In this document: positions 10,090 through 20,069 of the stretch, piece after piece
Layout of the letters: each line of letters opens with the position of its first letter
How positions within the stretch are numbered: position 1 is the stretch's first letter
NCBI RefSeq assembly: GCF_000330505.1
Contig: NW_004191777.1
Span: 549,675-613,674, forward strand
Reading direction: 5' to 3'
Length of the DNA: 64,000 nt
Source: Entamoeba invadens IP1
Taxonomy: Eukaryota > Evosea > Mastigamoebida > Endamoebidae
Notes under the pieces: generated by a model
The model's database searches: none
What the model was told of the DNA's origin: nothing
The model's input: only the letters and a program-made list of their open reading frames with translations
Made by a program: the position numbers and the translations under genes

Positions 10090-11370
10090 TTATTTGGAAA
10101 TCTTTGTTTTTGTGGCTTTGTCAATGTGTTCCAAAAGGCGTCTTGAGAAAATGTTGATCAGCTCATAGTCGAGTGCGTCTGTCATTTGTTTTTGTACGTC
10201 GTTGAGAATGGAGTTAACCATGCGCAGTGCCTCTTCAAATGAAAAGAATGGGTACTTCTGCCTTTCTTTGGAGTGTACACCAAGTTCTATACCAAGCGAG
10301 TTGATTAGATTGAATAATTTATCGACAGGTACCGACCCAAAAAGCCCACTTTCTGTCAGACAGTCCACAAATAGTGAAAACTCCGTATCGACCCACTGTG
10401 ATGTGTTTGTGATAACAAGTGTTTTGATTGGGTCTGTTGCCCTGAAGCACGCTTTTATGGCTGCTCCATTTTCTTTGGGCAAGTCAATTGAAATTATTGG
10501 ATACAAATCGACTGGGAGTTTGTTTGTTCCTTTCAACGCGGTGCAGAACATTACCGAATGCATCACGCTTCCCCCCGCAAACTCGGATGGCACAAAATCT
10601 GTGGCATGTGTCTCGAACAGTGACTCTGATTTCCCACTTGTTGAAATAGAAAGTAATGATGGTTTTGGCATTTTGAGAGTGGGGAGGTGGATCAAACATC
10701 CTGACAAAAGAAACACTCTTATTTCAAGTGCTTTGTGTTTCATAACGACTCGTGGCACTATTTGCTTTATTGGAACTAATGCAACGGGATACGAGAACTC
10801 TTTTTTTTCCAAGAAGAATTGGGATTCGTAGATGTACAACCAAACCTGTTGCGAAGTGAGTTCAAGTAACTCTTTGACTCTTTTGTACGCTTCCAATTCT
10901 CCGTGGCTCAACACACAAGACGCAAAACATTTTGTGAGGATCACCAAGAACGTGTCTATCTGTGTTTTGAATATGTGGAGCACTCTCGAGATATTGAACA
11001 CTGTAATTTCATTTCTTGCAAGGAGAGTTCTTTTCAGCGAGTCTTTCACACGTGTCAAAATCAGTTCGACAAATGGCCGACGCTGTTGGACTGAATTACA
11101 AAGCACATGGAATTGAGTCACTTCTGGGCTAAGAAATGGCTTGAGTGGCATCACACCGTATCTCTGCGCAAGATAATAGACATCTGTCGAGAATACGTTT
11201 GAGATCAGGGATAGTGGGAAGCTTGTCTCCAAGTAGAGTAAGTCGTCTCTGACGAAAAGAAATGGTGCGGGTGGGATTGCTGTTGGTAATGGTGTTGTTG
11301 TATAGTCGACGCGCTTTGAAATATCATATTGACCTGAGCAGTTCTCGAATGTTGAGGTGGTCAAATACAT
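10090..11370 (-). CDS. Unrecognised protein, 426 aa
   Basis: A single long open frame from the ATG at 11370 with typical Entamoeba codon use and even amino-acid composition, so it is very likely a real gene. It is predicted soluble and mixed alpha/beta: a helical middle part (about 100-190, VKDSLKRTLLARNEI, LEAYKRVKELLELTSQQ) and a C-terminal half with strand-rich segments (LVITNTSQWVDTEFS). No signal peptide, clear membrane segment or zinc motif was seen. I do not recognise the family. Confidence 0.75.
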   Translation of the reverse strand: MYLTTSTFENCSGQYDISKRVDYTTTPLPTAIPPAPFLFVRDDLLYLETSFPLSLISNVFSTDVYYLAQRYGVMPLKPFLSPEVTQFHVLCNSVQQRRPFVELILTRVKDSLKRTLLARNEITVFNISRVLHIFKTQIDTFLVILTKCFASCVLSHGELEAYKRVKELLELTSQQVWLYIYESQFFLEKKEFSYPVALVPIKQIVPRVVMKHKALEIRVFLLSGCLIHLPTLKMPKPSLLSISTSGKSESLFETHATDFVPSEFAGGSVMHSVMFCTALKGTNKLPVDLYPIISIDLPKENGAAIKACFRATDPIKTLVITNTSQWVDTEFSLFVDCLTESGLFGSVPVDKLFNLINSLGIELGVHSKERQKYPFFSFEEALRMVNSILNDVQKQMTDALDYELINIFSRRLLEHIDKATKTKISK

Positions 11371-11737
11371 GTTGCTCTCTTAAAGGAAGTTGGTGTGGTT
11401 TAACTAATTTCCAGTGGATGATCACCATGATGTCAACAATCACGTCTTATCATTTCTCATTTCAGAGTGACAAACTATAATTAATAACAATTTTTGTGAT
11501 AAATTAATTATAATGGAAGAAAATTTTTAAAATCACAATTTTGACAGAACGAAAGAAAACTTGAAGGAATAAAAAAAATGTGCTCTTTGTTGGAGGCGCA
11601 GTCCAAATACATAACTAAGCTTTGTGGAATTTATGTCAAGAGAGTATTGATTCTCGTTAAATAATATGACACAAAAAATAAAACCAAAATATTGAATCAG
11701 GTAAAGATTAACAAAACTAGGCACTGAAAAAGCAAAA
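11371..11737. other. Shared upstream region between divergent genes
   Basis: The 367 bp between the divergently transcribed genes at 11370 (minus) and 11738 (plus) must contain both promoters. No further gene is seen. Confidence 0.5.
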
Positions 11738-12835
11738 ATGTCTAATTCGATCGAGCAGAAGATAGCCGACATTGAGCTTGAATTTTCTCGCACACAAGTG
11801 AACAAAGCAACAATGCACCATCTTTGTCTTCTTCGAGCGAAGTTAGTGAAATACAAAAAGGAGTTGGCACCTGTTCAGACACGCTCCCAGATCACTGGTG
11901 ATTTGCTACAAACAATCAAATATGGCGACGTCAGAGTAGGGTTAATAGGGTTCACTGGTGTTGGGAAGTCGACGTTATTTTCTTCAATCAACGAGAGTGA
12001 TGACACAATCAAAGACAATGTTCTCAACGGCACAAAATGTGTTACAGGTGTTTTGGAGTCCGATGGGATGAAAATAGAAATTTTGGACCTTCCTGGTATT
12101 AGTGAGGACAGTACGCGCGTCAAGAAAAACCGTGCCGTGTATGAAATCGCCAAAACGTGTGATCTCCTTATGGTTATTTTGGACGCAACAAACGAGGACG
12201 AACAAACCCAAATATTCGAGCAACTTGAGGCGAACGGGTTTCGGCTTAACAAGAAAAAGCCCGACGTTCGGGTTGTGATGAAGGACAGAGGCGGAATTTA
12301 CGTTTCAGAAGGTAAAAACACAAAGTTGGACAAAACCCATTTGATACAAACACTGAAAAGCGAGTTTTTGGTTGAGAGTTGCGATGTTATTTGTGGCGAC
12401 GACGAAATCACTGAAGACGATGTCTACGACGCAATGAGTGGCGATGTGTGGTATGGTCCGTCTATCACTGTGATGTGTAAGAGCGACGTGTTGGACGAAG
12501 ACACAAAAGAAGAAAAATTGAACAAAGAGCAGACGGTGTGTGTATCTGTCGAAGAAGACGAGAACATACAAAAGTGTGTGGAAATGATTTGGGAAAAACT
12601 TGGACTGATCAAGACGTATTTAAAATCGAAAAGTGGCGATGTTGATTTGGACACACCAATTGTGTTGATGAAAAGCAAAGCAACTGTTGAGTTGTTCTGC
12701 TTCAAAATTAACCGAAATCTAGTAAACGAAATGAAGTATGCTATGGTTTGGGGAACAAGTGTCGAGCACTCTCCACAGCGAGTGAACAGCGATCACATGT
12801 TAGACGACGATGATGTGGTTCAAATTGCGAAGTAA
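11738..12835 (+). CDS. Divergent DRG/Rbg-family GTPase with TGS domain
   Basis: A 365-aa protein laid out like developmentally regulated GTP-binding proteins: an N-terminal helical region (IEQKIADIELEFSRTQ), a G domain with P-loop GFTGVGKST (about residue 70), G3 motif DLPGI, and a C-terminal TGS-like end (MKYAMVWGTSVEHSPQRV, DHMLDDDDVVQIAK). DRGs act with DFRP partners on translating ribosomes. This copy is unusual. The P-loop has GFTGVGKST instead of the almost invariant GFPSVGKST. The normally conserved TTLTTVPG switch region is replaced. G4 reads CKSD where NKxD is expected, which should weaken guanine recognition. It is therefore probably a fast-evolving paralogue beside a standard DRG elsewhere in the genome. 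Confidence 0.85.
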   Translation: MSNSIEQKIADIELEFSRTQVNKATMHHLCLLRAKLVKYKKELAPVQTRSQITGDLLQTIKYGDVRVGLIGFTGVGKSTLFSSINESDDTIKDNVLNGTKCVTGVLESDGMKIEILDLPGISEDSTRVKKNRAVYEIAKTCDLLMVILDATNEDEQTQIFEQLEANGFRLNKKKPDVRVVMKDRGGIYVSEGKNTKLDKTHLIQTLKSEFLVESCDVICGDDEITEDDVYDAMSGDVWYGPSITVMCKSDVLDEDTKEEKLNKEQTVCVSVEEDENIQKCVEMIWEKLGLIKTYLKSKSGDVDLDTPIVLMKSKATVELFCFKINRNLVNEMKYAMVWGTSVEHSPQRVNSDHMLDDDDVVQIAK

Positions 12836-13468
12836 ATGTCTTAACAGATCACTAATATAATACAGTTCTATGATTCCTCGATTCTAAATTTAATATAACA
12901 TAAATACTATTCTCATTTGAATTTCAATTGATTTTTGTTAAATATAAATCACTGTATTATAATTTTCTATTACCGAACCATATTTAATTGAAATGTGTAT
13001 AGTAAAAGAAATGGTACATATTTGTACCATACTAAATGTTAAAATAGCTCATTTTTAAAACAATGAAAAGGTTAATAATAGAATTATTCAAAGAACACGA
13101 AAAGTCCCGAAGTTATACGTTTAAAATGCTTTACAAGTTAGAAAAACAGAAGATGAGAAATACTTCAAATAGATGAGTAAAGTATTTGAAAGTTGCCTTC
13201 AAATAACAAGTTCTGGCAGTTTGTATAAGTTGGTGAGTAAAAAGGGGACATGTCGTTGTATAGACTAAAAAAAGTGTTAAATAGGAATGGATGTAATAAC
13301 AATAAAAGAATGCGGACTCCAAAAGGCGTCTAACCAAAAGCGATACCAAAAACAAAAATTGGTGCATTTCAGGAATAATTAGAGTTAGGAGGATTTGGGT
13401 AGTTTGCCAAGTTTTGTCACGTATAGAACAGGATTTATACATCTGCAAACAGAACTTACTTATTAAAA
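12836..13468. other. Intergenic, 630 bp, with small hairpin
   Basis: No gene. An 8-bp perfect hairpin (ATGGTACA, 4-nt loop, TGTACCAT) lies at 13011-13030. The last 100 bp form the promoter of the repeat-protein gene and include GGATTTATACAT about 30 bp before the ATG. Confidence 0.5.
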
Positions 13469-14128
13469 ATGCGTGCACGTATGGTTGGACCAGGCTCTTC
13501 TTCACAGAAACAAAAGGGACCAGTTTGTGACCCAGCGAAATACTACGGCTGCGGCCCAACATCAAACACAAACACTGGATATAGAAAAGGCTCACAAGCC
13601 GCCGGACCACTTGCCTCAAAGGGCACATGGGCTGCTACCACTGATATCGGAGCAACTGAAGCTGTAGGAGCCAACACTTATGAAGCCGGATACAGAAAGG
13701 GATCACAAGCTGCTGGTCCTTTGGCTTCAAAAGGCACATGGGCTGCTACCGAGGATATTGGAAAAACCGAGGCTGTTGGTGCTGAGCAATATGAAGCTGG
13801 TTATAGAAAGGGATCACAAGCTGCTGGACCACTTGCCTCTAAGGGCACGTGGTCTGCTACTACCGATATTGGAAAGACTGAAGCCGTTGGAACCGAACAA
13901 TATGAGTCTGGTTATAGAAAAGGCTCTGAGGCTGCTGGACCACTTGCTTCGAAGGGTACTTGGGCTGCTACTGCTGATATCGGAAAGACTGAAGCCGTTG
14001 GCACTGAGCAGTATGAACAGAATTATAATAAAGCACCAGAAGCTCATGAAGAGGAACAACGCAAACTTGAAGAAGAAACAGCACAAGCTGCACAGGCTGC
14101 TGAAGAAGCCGCCCCAGCGCAACAATAA
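13469..14128 (+). CDS. Protein of four near-identical 37-residue repeats
   Basis: A 219-aa protein with a 36-residue head containing two nearby Cys (VCDPAKYYGCG), four tandem repeats of exactly 37 aa, and an acidic Ala/Gln/Glu-rich tail (EEEQRKLEEETAQAAQAA). Each repeat follows GYRKGSQAAGPLASKGTW, then AATxDIGxTEAVGxxxYE. It has no signal peptide, membrane segment or known catalytic motif. The codon choice (GCT, GGA, AAG) is that of a strongly expressed Entamoeba gene, like TCTP nearby. I do not recognise the family. The rigid repeat length and the conserved Trp and Gly suggest a structural or scaffold protein, but this is inference. Confidence 0.85.
   Translation: MRARMVGPGSSSQKQKGPVCDPAKYYGCGPTSNTNTGYRKGSQAAGPLASKGTWAATTDIGATEAVGANTYEAGYRKGSQAAGPLASKGTWAATEDIGKTEAVGAEQYEAGYRKGSQAAGPLASKGTWSATTDIGKTEAVGTEQYESGYRKGSEAAGPLASKGTWAATADIGKTEAVGTEQYEQNYNKAPEAHEEEQRKLEEETAQAAQAAEEAAPAQQ
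13577..14020 (+). repeat. Four tandem 111-bp coding repeats
   Basis: The units are 13577-13687, 13688-13798, 13799-13909 and 13910-14020. Phase and length are preserved without indels. Protein identity is higher than DNA identity because many third positions differ, which points to selection on the protein rather than a very recent duplication. Confidence 0.95.
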
Positions 14129-14308
14129 GTGTTGTGATAACTCATTCGTTTCAGTAGCGTTCGTTACTTAAATATAAACAATTATTAAAATTATCGACAA
14201 GAAAACAGCAATAAAGTCTGAATTTTGAATGAAAAAAGTCATCGCCAAATTTGAAAAAAAACCTCAAAATGATCCACTTCAACTAAAAAATGTTAAATTG
14301 AACATTTG

Positions 14309-15739
14309 ATGGGAATAAAGGCATTACTCCCCTTTTTGTCAACTATAATCCACAAAACTCCTCTTGCAAATTTTCGGAACAAACGCGTTGCAATAGACGG
14401 ATATGCGATACTACATAGAGTGGCAACAAGAAACGCGAAAAGATTACTTTTACAACACGACACCGCATTTTTGGTCCAAGGGGTAATGGAGTTCGTCACA
14501 TTTTTTAAGACACAGGGTATCATACCGTTATTTGTGTTTGACGGAGCAACACTCCCAGCTAAAATGAAGACAGAGGAGGCACGACAACTCAAGAGACAAC
14601 AAGCTTTAGAGAACGCGAAACAATTGGACAAAGAGGGGAAAGACACAATGGCACTCAGTTTTTACAAGAAAGCTATTGACATCACCCCCAAAATGGCCTT
14701 TGACGTCATTAATGAGTTACGCCGATCCAATGTAGAGTATGTAGTTGCGCCGTATGAAGCCGATGCCGAATTGGCTTATTTAAGTCGGACTGGATATGTC
14801 GATTTAGTTGTGTGTGAAGATAGTGATTTGATACCATACGGGAGCACTGCTATTCTCTTTAAAATGAACGTTGGGGAAGGTGTGGCGGATTTGTATAAGG
14901 CAGCAGATTTACCACTTTCGCCATTTGGGAGTAATGTCTCCCTCTTTCTTGTGCAGATAGTATGTGTTGTGGCTGGATGTGATTACTTTGAGGGGATAGA
15001 AGGTATTGGGATGAAAAAAGGATTGGAGATGCTGAAGAAGTGTAAGACCGAGAAGGACGCGGTGTTTGAGATCAAGAAAAAGAAGAAGATGTCTGGCGAT
15101 GAGGCGTTGCAAGTACAACAGAAAATCAGAGAAGCACTTTTTACATTCAATCACCAATATGTTTATGATATTGAAGACAAATTGATTGTTAATTTAACTG
15201 AAATAGAGGCGAGTGAAAGAACGTTGTTTGATGATACCACCATTGAAAAGGTATTGGGAAAGAAATTTAGTAATGACATTGGGAAAAAGATAGCGATCGG
15301 AAGTATTGATCCGAACACTCTTGAGATTTTTGGCGATATCAAAAGTACAGGAAACACCCCGAAGAAAGCAACTGTTGAGACACAAACACGGAATATTGCG
15401 ATGCTCCTACAAAGAGTCAAAGAAAAACAAAATGAAGAAGTCGACGAGAAAGGGTGTACAAATGAAGAAGAAAACGTGAACGAAAAAGTTGAGGCAAATG
15501 TTTTGGACGGGGACTTTTTGGTAGAAGAAGAGAAGAAGGACGATACTTACAAAAGCATGCTGAATAGTGTGTTGATCGACGGAGACCCATTTGAAAACGT
15601 CGACGAGTTCGTTCTCGAAAATGAAGAGTTGATCAACACAAGAAAGAGGGAACCTACAGATCCCGTCACGACAAGCAACTTTATTGGGAATGAGAAGTTG
15701 TCGATTGACAGCTTCCAGCCGTTAAGAAAATATGATTGA
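14309..15739 (+). CDS. EXO1: Exonuclease 1 (EXO1), XPG/Rad2 nuclease family
   Basis: A 476-aa protein. The ATG at 14309 gives MGIKALLPFL; a free Gly2 close to the active site is required in this family, which fixes the start. The N-domain carries Asp30 (VAIDGY) and Asp78 (FVFDGATLP). The I-domain has APYEADAELAYLSRTG and EDSDLIPYG, then CDYFEGIEGIG and the helix-hairpin-helix region. These supply the acidic metal ligands of a 5'-3' exonuclease/flap endonuclease. The segment KQLDKEGKDTMALSFYKKAI, typical of EXO1 rather than FEN1 or XPG, supports the call. It would act in mismatch repair and double-strand-break resection in the nucleus. The C-terminal tail is short and acidic compared with human EXO1 (846 aa). 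Confidence 0.9.
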   Translation: MGIKALLPFLSTIIHKTPLANFRNKRVAIDGYAILHRVATRNAKRLLLQHDTAFLVQGVMEFVTFFKTQGIIPLFVFDGATLPAKMKTEEARQLKRQQALENAKQLDKEGKDTMALSFYKKAIDITPKMAFDVINELRRSNVEYVVAPYEADAELAYLSRTGYVDLVVCEDSDLIPYGSTAILFKMNVGEGVADLYKAADLPLSPFGSNVSLFLVQIVCVVAGCDYFEGIEGIGMKKGLEMLKKCKTEKDAVFEIKKKKKMSGDEALQVQQKIREALFTFNHQYVYDIEDKLIVNLTEIEASERTLFDDTTIEKVLGKKFSNDIGKKIAIGSIDPNTLEIFGDIKSTGNTPKKATVETQTRNIAMLLQRVKEKQNEEVDEKGCTNEEENVNEKVEANVLDGDFLVEEEKKDDTYKSMLNSVLIDGDPFENVDEFVLENEELINTRKREPTDPVTTSNFIGNEKLSIDSFQPLRKYD

Positions 15740-16357
15740 ATTTTTATTAGAAACTAATAGTCTTTTTGTTTAAAAAAATAGGTAAATAAATAAATAATAA
15801 AGCGTTTTATTAATTGTCAATTTAGGGTTGACCGGTTTTTTTGAAATTAATTGATAGAAAGTAGTTGGGGATCCCAAACGTGTGATATATTTTTAAAAGA
15901 AAGTAAATGTCTTGTATAATAGAGATGAATAATAAGTGTTTGGGAATAGAATCTATTTTTTATAGAAAAAGGAAACCCTACGTTAGTAACTGAAAGAGTT
16001 TATTGTCGTTATTTTTTATATGAAATGTACTATTATCAAAAAGTTGGTCATTCTTGAAGTCCACACTACTTTCCACAAATAACCAAATAATCCAAAACCA
16101 TAGTTTATAGTTCTTAAATAGGTTTAAACTCTTGAAATTGTTTTTTTTTGAAAGACAAAAAAAGAAAAAACTTTCCGTTTTATAAATATGACAACAACTT
16201 TTTCTGTAAATAGTTAATAGTAAATAAGCTATATAATAAACCATTCAAAAATATAAGAAGAAGTCATGAAGGAAGTGGAAGTGAAATTTTTTGATTAGGG
16301 TTCTTTGGTTCATATATAAGGCGTTCGACATGAACTGAAAGCAACAGTTTCTCAAGA
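15740..16357. other. Intergenic, 620 bp
   Basis: AT-rich with no gene. It ends in the TCTP promoter. Confidence 0.5.
16312..16320 (+). promoter_or_regulatory. TATA-like element of TCTP
   Basis: ATATATAAG lies 38-46 bp before the TCTP ATG. This is the position expected for an Entamoeba TATA-like box given the very short 5' leaders in this genus. Confidence 0.45.
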
Positions 16358-16876
16358 ATGATTGTGTATATGGATGTTTTCACTGGTGATGAGATGTATA
16401 ACGACTCATTCACAATTAGACAAGAAGGATGCATGGATATCATCGACGCCAAATTCATTGAGAAGAGAGAAGAAGACTTCGGAATTGCTTCTAATGCTGA
16501 TGAAGATGCCGAAGAAGGAGCTGCTGGTGAAGGACTTGATGCCCCAGGCGTCGAGAAGGTCATTGATGTCGTTGAAGGAGCACAACTTGTCCAACAAGAT
16601 GGGTTCACCAAGTCTGCTTATATGGCACACATCAAGGGGTATTTCAAACACATGATCGAGCACTTGACTGCCACCAACCCAGAAAGAGTTGCTGGCTTCA
16701 AGACTGAGGCTCAAGCCTTCGTCAAGAAAGTCATTGAAAACTTCAAGGACTGCACTTTCTACTCCGGAAAGTCCATGGACGTCGATGATGGATGCCTCAT
16801 TGTTTCAATTTACCACGATGGAACCAACCCAGTCTTCTACTTCTTCAGAGACGGAATGAAACACGAGAGATATTAA
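16358..16876 (+). CDS. Translationally controlled tumour protein (TCTP)
   Basis: A 172-aa protein matching TCTP along its full length: an MIVYMDVFTGDEM start, the variable acidic loop (EDAEEGAAGEG), a helical hairpin (YMAHIKGYFKHMIEHL, FVKKVIENFKDC) and the conserved end DGTNPVFYFFRDGMKHERY. TCTP is an abundant cytosolic protein linked to growth, elongation-factor cycling and calcium. The start context and the codon bias indicate strong expression. Confidence 0.95.
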   Translation: MIVYMDVFTGDEMYNDSFTIRQEGCMDIIDAKFIEKREEDFGIASNADEDAEEGAAGEGLDAPGVEKVIDVVEGAQLVQQDGFTKSAYMAHIKGYFKHMIEHLTATNPERVAGFKTEAQAFVKKVIENFKDCTFYSGKSMDVDDGCLIVSIYHDGTNPVFYFFRDGMKHERY

Positions 16877-17115
16877 TATATTTTTATCGTCTATTTATAT
16901 GTTCACAACTAATTAAAACAATCTATTAATAATACTATAGTTATAGTTTCGTTGTTAAAAATAGAAAATAGTCTATTTTTATTATAAGCAAACCATATCA
17001 ATAATATTTTATTAATTAAAATATTAATTAATAAAAAAGTAAAAAATGGATAGTTTTTAGAATAGTTTACAAAATTAGAAAAATAGAAAACAAAAGAAGA
17101 ATGAAAGAAATGGTC

Positions 17116-18186
17116 TTAATGAAGTTTTTCGAATTCTTGCATGCAACTGACCAAGGCTTTGACTGACTCAATTCTGACCGCATTGTAACATGATGCTCTG
17201 AACCCACCGACAGATCTGTGGCCCTTAATTCCAATCATTCCTTGCTTAGTAGCGAAGTTATAGAATTCTTCTTCGAGTGCCTTGTATTCATCGTTCATCA
17301 CAAAACAAATGTTCATGATAGATCTTGAATCTTTCTCAACAGTCCCTCTGAACAACTTGTTTCTGTCGATTTCTTCATAAAGGATTTTGGCCTTCTCTTC
17401 ATTCATCTTATGAATAGCTTCAACACCTCCCATCTTCTTAACCCACTTGAGAGTTTGATTGATGGTGTAAATAGAGATCACTGGTGGAGTGTTGTACATC
17501 GAGCCATTGGCAATATGGATCTTGTAGTCCATCATGCTTGGGAGTTGTCTTGAGACATGGCCCAAAACTTCGTCTTTGACAATGACAATTGTGACACCAG
17601 CGCAACCACAGTTCTTCTGAGCACCAGCGTAGATTAAAGCGTACTTCGAGACATCAACTGGTCTGGAGAGAATATCAGAAGACATATCAGCAACTAATTT
17701 GACTGGACAATCAATGTCTTTTTTAATTTCTGAACCATAAATAGTGTTGTTGGTAGTTATATGGAAGTAATCGACATCTTCTGGGATTTTGTATTCAGGG
17801 ATGTAGGTGTAATTCTTGTCTTTAGATGACGCTACAACTTGGACTTCACCAAAAGCTTTTGCCTCCTTGATAGCTTTAGATGCCCAAACACCGGTGTCAA
17901 GATACGCAGCCTTCTTCTCCAACAAATTCATAGCAACCATCAAGAATTGAAGGGAAGCTCCTCCACCCAAGAACAAGACGGAGTACCCAGCTGGGATGTT
18001 CAAAACTTCTTTGAAGAGGGCGACAGTCTCGTCCATAATCGCCATCCAATCCTTTGATCTATGAGAAATCTCCAACAGAGACATCCCATTCTTGAAATTT
18101 TGAACTGCTTTTGTCGTGTTTTCAATAACTTCATCAGCAAGTGCACAAGGTCCTGCGCCAAAATTGTGAACTGGTCCGGTTCTCAT
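17116..18186 (-). CDS. Phosphoserine aminotransferase
   Basis: A 356-aa class V PLP aminotransferase that converts 3-phosphohydroxypyruvate and glutamate to phosphoserine in the phosphorylated serine pathway. Seen are the N-terminal [33 protein letters not shown], the PLP lysine in [11 protein letters not shown] (about residue 190), and the C-terminal [18 protein letters not shown]. The frame stays open upstream to about 18285 but has no ATG there, so the start is the ATG at 18186, which gives the family's normal N-terminus. The leader would be about 80 nt if the TATA-like element at 18294 is used, long for Entamoeba. Confidence 0.95.
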   Translation of the reverse strand: MRTGPVHNFGAGPCALADEVIENTTKAVQNFKNGMSLLEISHRSKDWMAIMDETVALFKEVLNIPAGYSVLFLGGGASLQFLMVAMNLLEKKAAYLDTGVWASKAIKEAKAFGEVQVVASSKDKNYTYIPEYKIPEDVDYFHITTNNTIYGSEIKKDIDCPVKLVADMSSDILSRPVDVSKYALIYAGAQKNCGCAGVTIVIVKDEVLGHVSRQLPSMMDYKIHIANGSMYNTPPVISIYTINQTLKWVKKMGGVEAIHKMNEEKAKILYEEIDRNKLFRGTVEKDSRSIMNICFVMNDEYKALEEEFYNFATKQGMIGIKGHRSVGGFRASCYNAVRIESVKALVSCMQEFEKLH

Positions 18187-18700
18187 TACTATCTTGATAT
18201 TTCTTTCGAGTTTCTCGTATTTATTTGAGGTTTCAAAGCGGTGACGTGGAGGACGTCGAGCAAAAGGAAGATGTCTGTGATACAAGAAAGACTCTATTTA
18301 TACTCGAAGTTTCTGTCTTGAACAGAGCATCAAGGTCGATTTGGTCTCACACCTTCCATTCACTTTTTGTTCATCTTTTTCGTTTACTTCTATTTTTAGT
18401 GGTGGAAGAACTGTTAAGCCGTTTCTTTTGAACACAATTTCTATTCCTCCCAACTTCTTCACACTCAAGTCTTATATTTTATTAATTACATACTATATAT
18501 TATAGTTCATCTGAAACACTTCACAAATTCTGAAGTGTTAAATTTTTTTGACGTTTTGTATACCTCCGAAGATCTAAAATGTTATTATCACAAGATCAAA
18601 GACCTCAAAGTCACTTTTGGTTCAAACTCTCTGAACTATTCAATAATAACACTTTTACTATCAATTATAAAATTTGTTTGGATGACACAAAATGAACACT
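18187..18700. other. Intergenic, 510 bp
   Basis: Holds the upstream region of phosphoserine aminotransferase and the 3' end of the LRR gene. No gene is seen. Confidence 0.5.
18294..18303 (-). promoter_or_regulatory. TATA-like element upstream of phosphoserine aminotransferase
   Basis: Reads GTATAAATAG on the minus strand, about 110 bp before the ATG. It is followed by two ACGT-centred motifs (GACGTC, CACGTCA). The distance to the ATG is unusually large. Confidence 0.35.
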
Positions 18701-19907
18701 TTATTTATTAATCAATTCATTGAGTTGGATATCATTGGGGTCGATCGTTGTATTTATCTTCGAAACAATCTCATAGATGTTTTGGAGGAAGTTCCGCGTC
18801 TGGAACACTTTCTCGTCTTCACCTTTAGCGTTCAAAACAGACTCCATTTTTGCTCTGATGTACTCTTCTACGTCTTTGTCTGTTATTTCCTGTTTAACTA
18901 TTTTCACAACTTCTTTCTTCTTTGGGACATGCTTTAAAAACTCTGCGACGTCTAATGGACTCACTATTTTGTCATCTATTTTGACAGAAATACCAAACCC
19001 AGTCGATGGAAGATACGCCGCCAGTTGTATGTGATAAATTTTAGAATCGCACAATTTGTTCCCATCAAGACTCACACTTGTCAAGTTATACAGTCGGCTA
19101 AAAGCTTCTTTCACGTTGTCCAAGTCTTCAATCAAATTATTCTTAAACGACTTTGAGTTATTTTATTCCTTCCTTTCGAAGACAACAAACGATAGTTCGA
19201 AGTTGTAAAAAGACACCGAACGGACAGAGGGTAGTGATCTTATTGTTATCAAGTGAAATCGACGAGATGGACCCAACTATTTGACAATTCACATTTTCAA
19301 TTCTGTTGTTGTTCCCAACAAAGACGTCGAGAGGTCTCTCTCCGATGTTTTCCAAGCATGTCAAGTTGTTATTCGACACGTCAAGAAACTTAAGTCTTGG
19401 GAAATTGGTTGGTGTAAAACTGCCTTTTTTAATTTCAAATAAGTTGCATCGCGTGACATAAAGGGTCTCCAAGCTTTTCCACTCTTTCAAGTCAGAAAAC
19501 AGTATTTCTTCGGCTACTGTTTGCTCGACATTGTCGACACGAACTTCCTTTAAAGTCTCTGGGAGGTTTCCTAACACGTACTTCCCTGAAAGTCCAAGGA
19601 TTTCAAAACGAAGCAACGGCGAGACGGAAACAAAGGTCACTTTAACTTCCTCAACAACAGTTCCTTTCTCTTCACTCTCCGGTATAATTTTCAAATGAGT
19701 TAACCGACGGAGTAAAGCGCGAATGGGTTCTCCAGATGGTAATGTCACAATAGTATTTAAATTAGTAATTATTTTAGGGTTAACTATCATTGGTCGCACA
19801 GTTTGTTGACGTAAAGTACTTAAAGCAACGTCGAGTGTTGTGTTTCCCGTAAGGGGAACTTCCTCCTCTTTACCTTTTGCTTCGAAAATGGAGCGGAAAG
19901 ATATCAT
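18701..19907 (-). CDS. Leucine-rich repeat protein, SDS22-like (one 49-nt intron)
   Basis: Two adjoining frames join into one 385-aa protein when the segment 19142-19190 is removed (GTTTGTTGTC...TTTAAG). The splice restores an LRR: FLQLRTI joins NNLIEDLDNV. Exons are 19191-19907 and 18701-19141. The N-terminal about 100 residues are not repeat-like. Then come degenerate LRRs, e.g. LKFLDVSNNNLTCLENI, SISSISLDNNKITTL and LTSVSLDGNKL. The C-terminal about 100 residues are charged and helical. LRRs of this kind are protein-binding scaffolds; the partner is unknown. The gene is divergent from NSE2, with a 162-bp shared upstream region containing a long palindrome. Confidence 0.8.
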
Positions 19908-19972
19908 CTCTTTTTCAAGTTCGTCTGCTATATATATAGTATTGAGTTTAGTTGAATAATAGTGATCTTTTT

Positions 19973-20004
19973 ATTAATAAATAAATAATTATTTATTTAT
20001 TAAT
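19973..20004. repeat. Perfect 32-bp palindrome in a bidirectional promoter
   Basis: The segment centred between 19988 and 19989 equals its own reverse complement over all 32 bases (ATTAATAAATAAATAA and its complement). It lies 66 bp before the NSE2 ATG and 66 bp before the LRR gene ATG, so it is exactly central. Confidence 0.7.
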
Positions 20005-20069
20005 GAATAAATATGAAGATATTAAATAACTCAATTTTATACTTAATAAAACTAAACTAAAAAGAATAA

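Noticed and set aside
13131..13628. 165-codon minus-strand frame
   Set aside because: Overlaps the start of the repeat-protein gene and extends into AT-rich DNA; hydrophobic noise composition.
18187..18285. N-terminal extension of phosphoserine aminotransferase
   Set aside because: Open but without any in-frame ATG; the ATG at 18186 gives the family's standard start.
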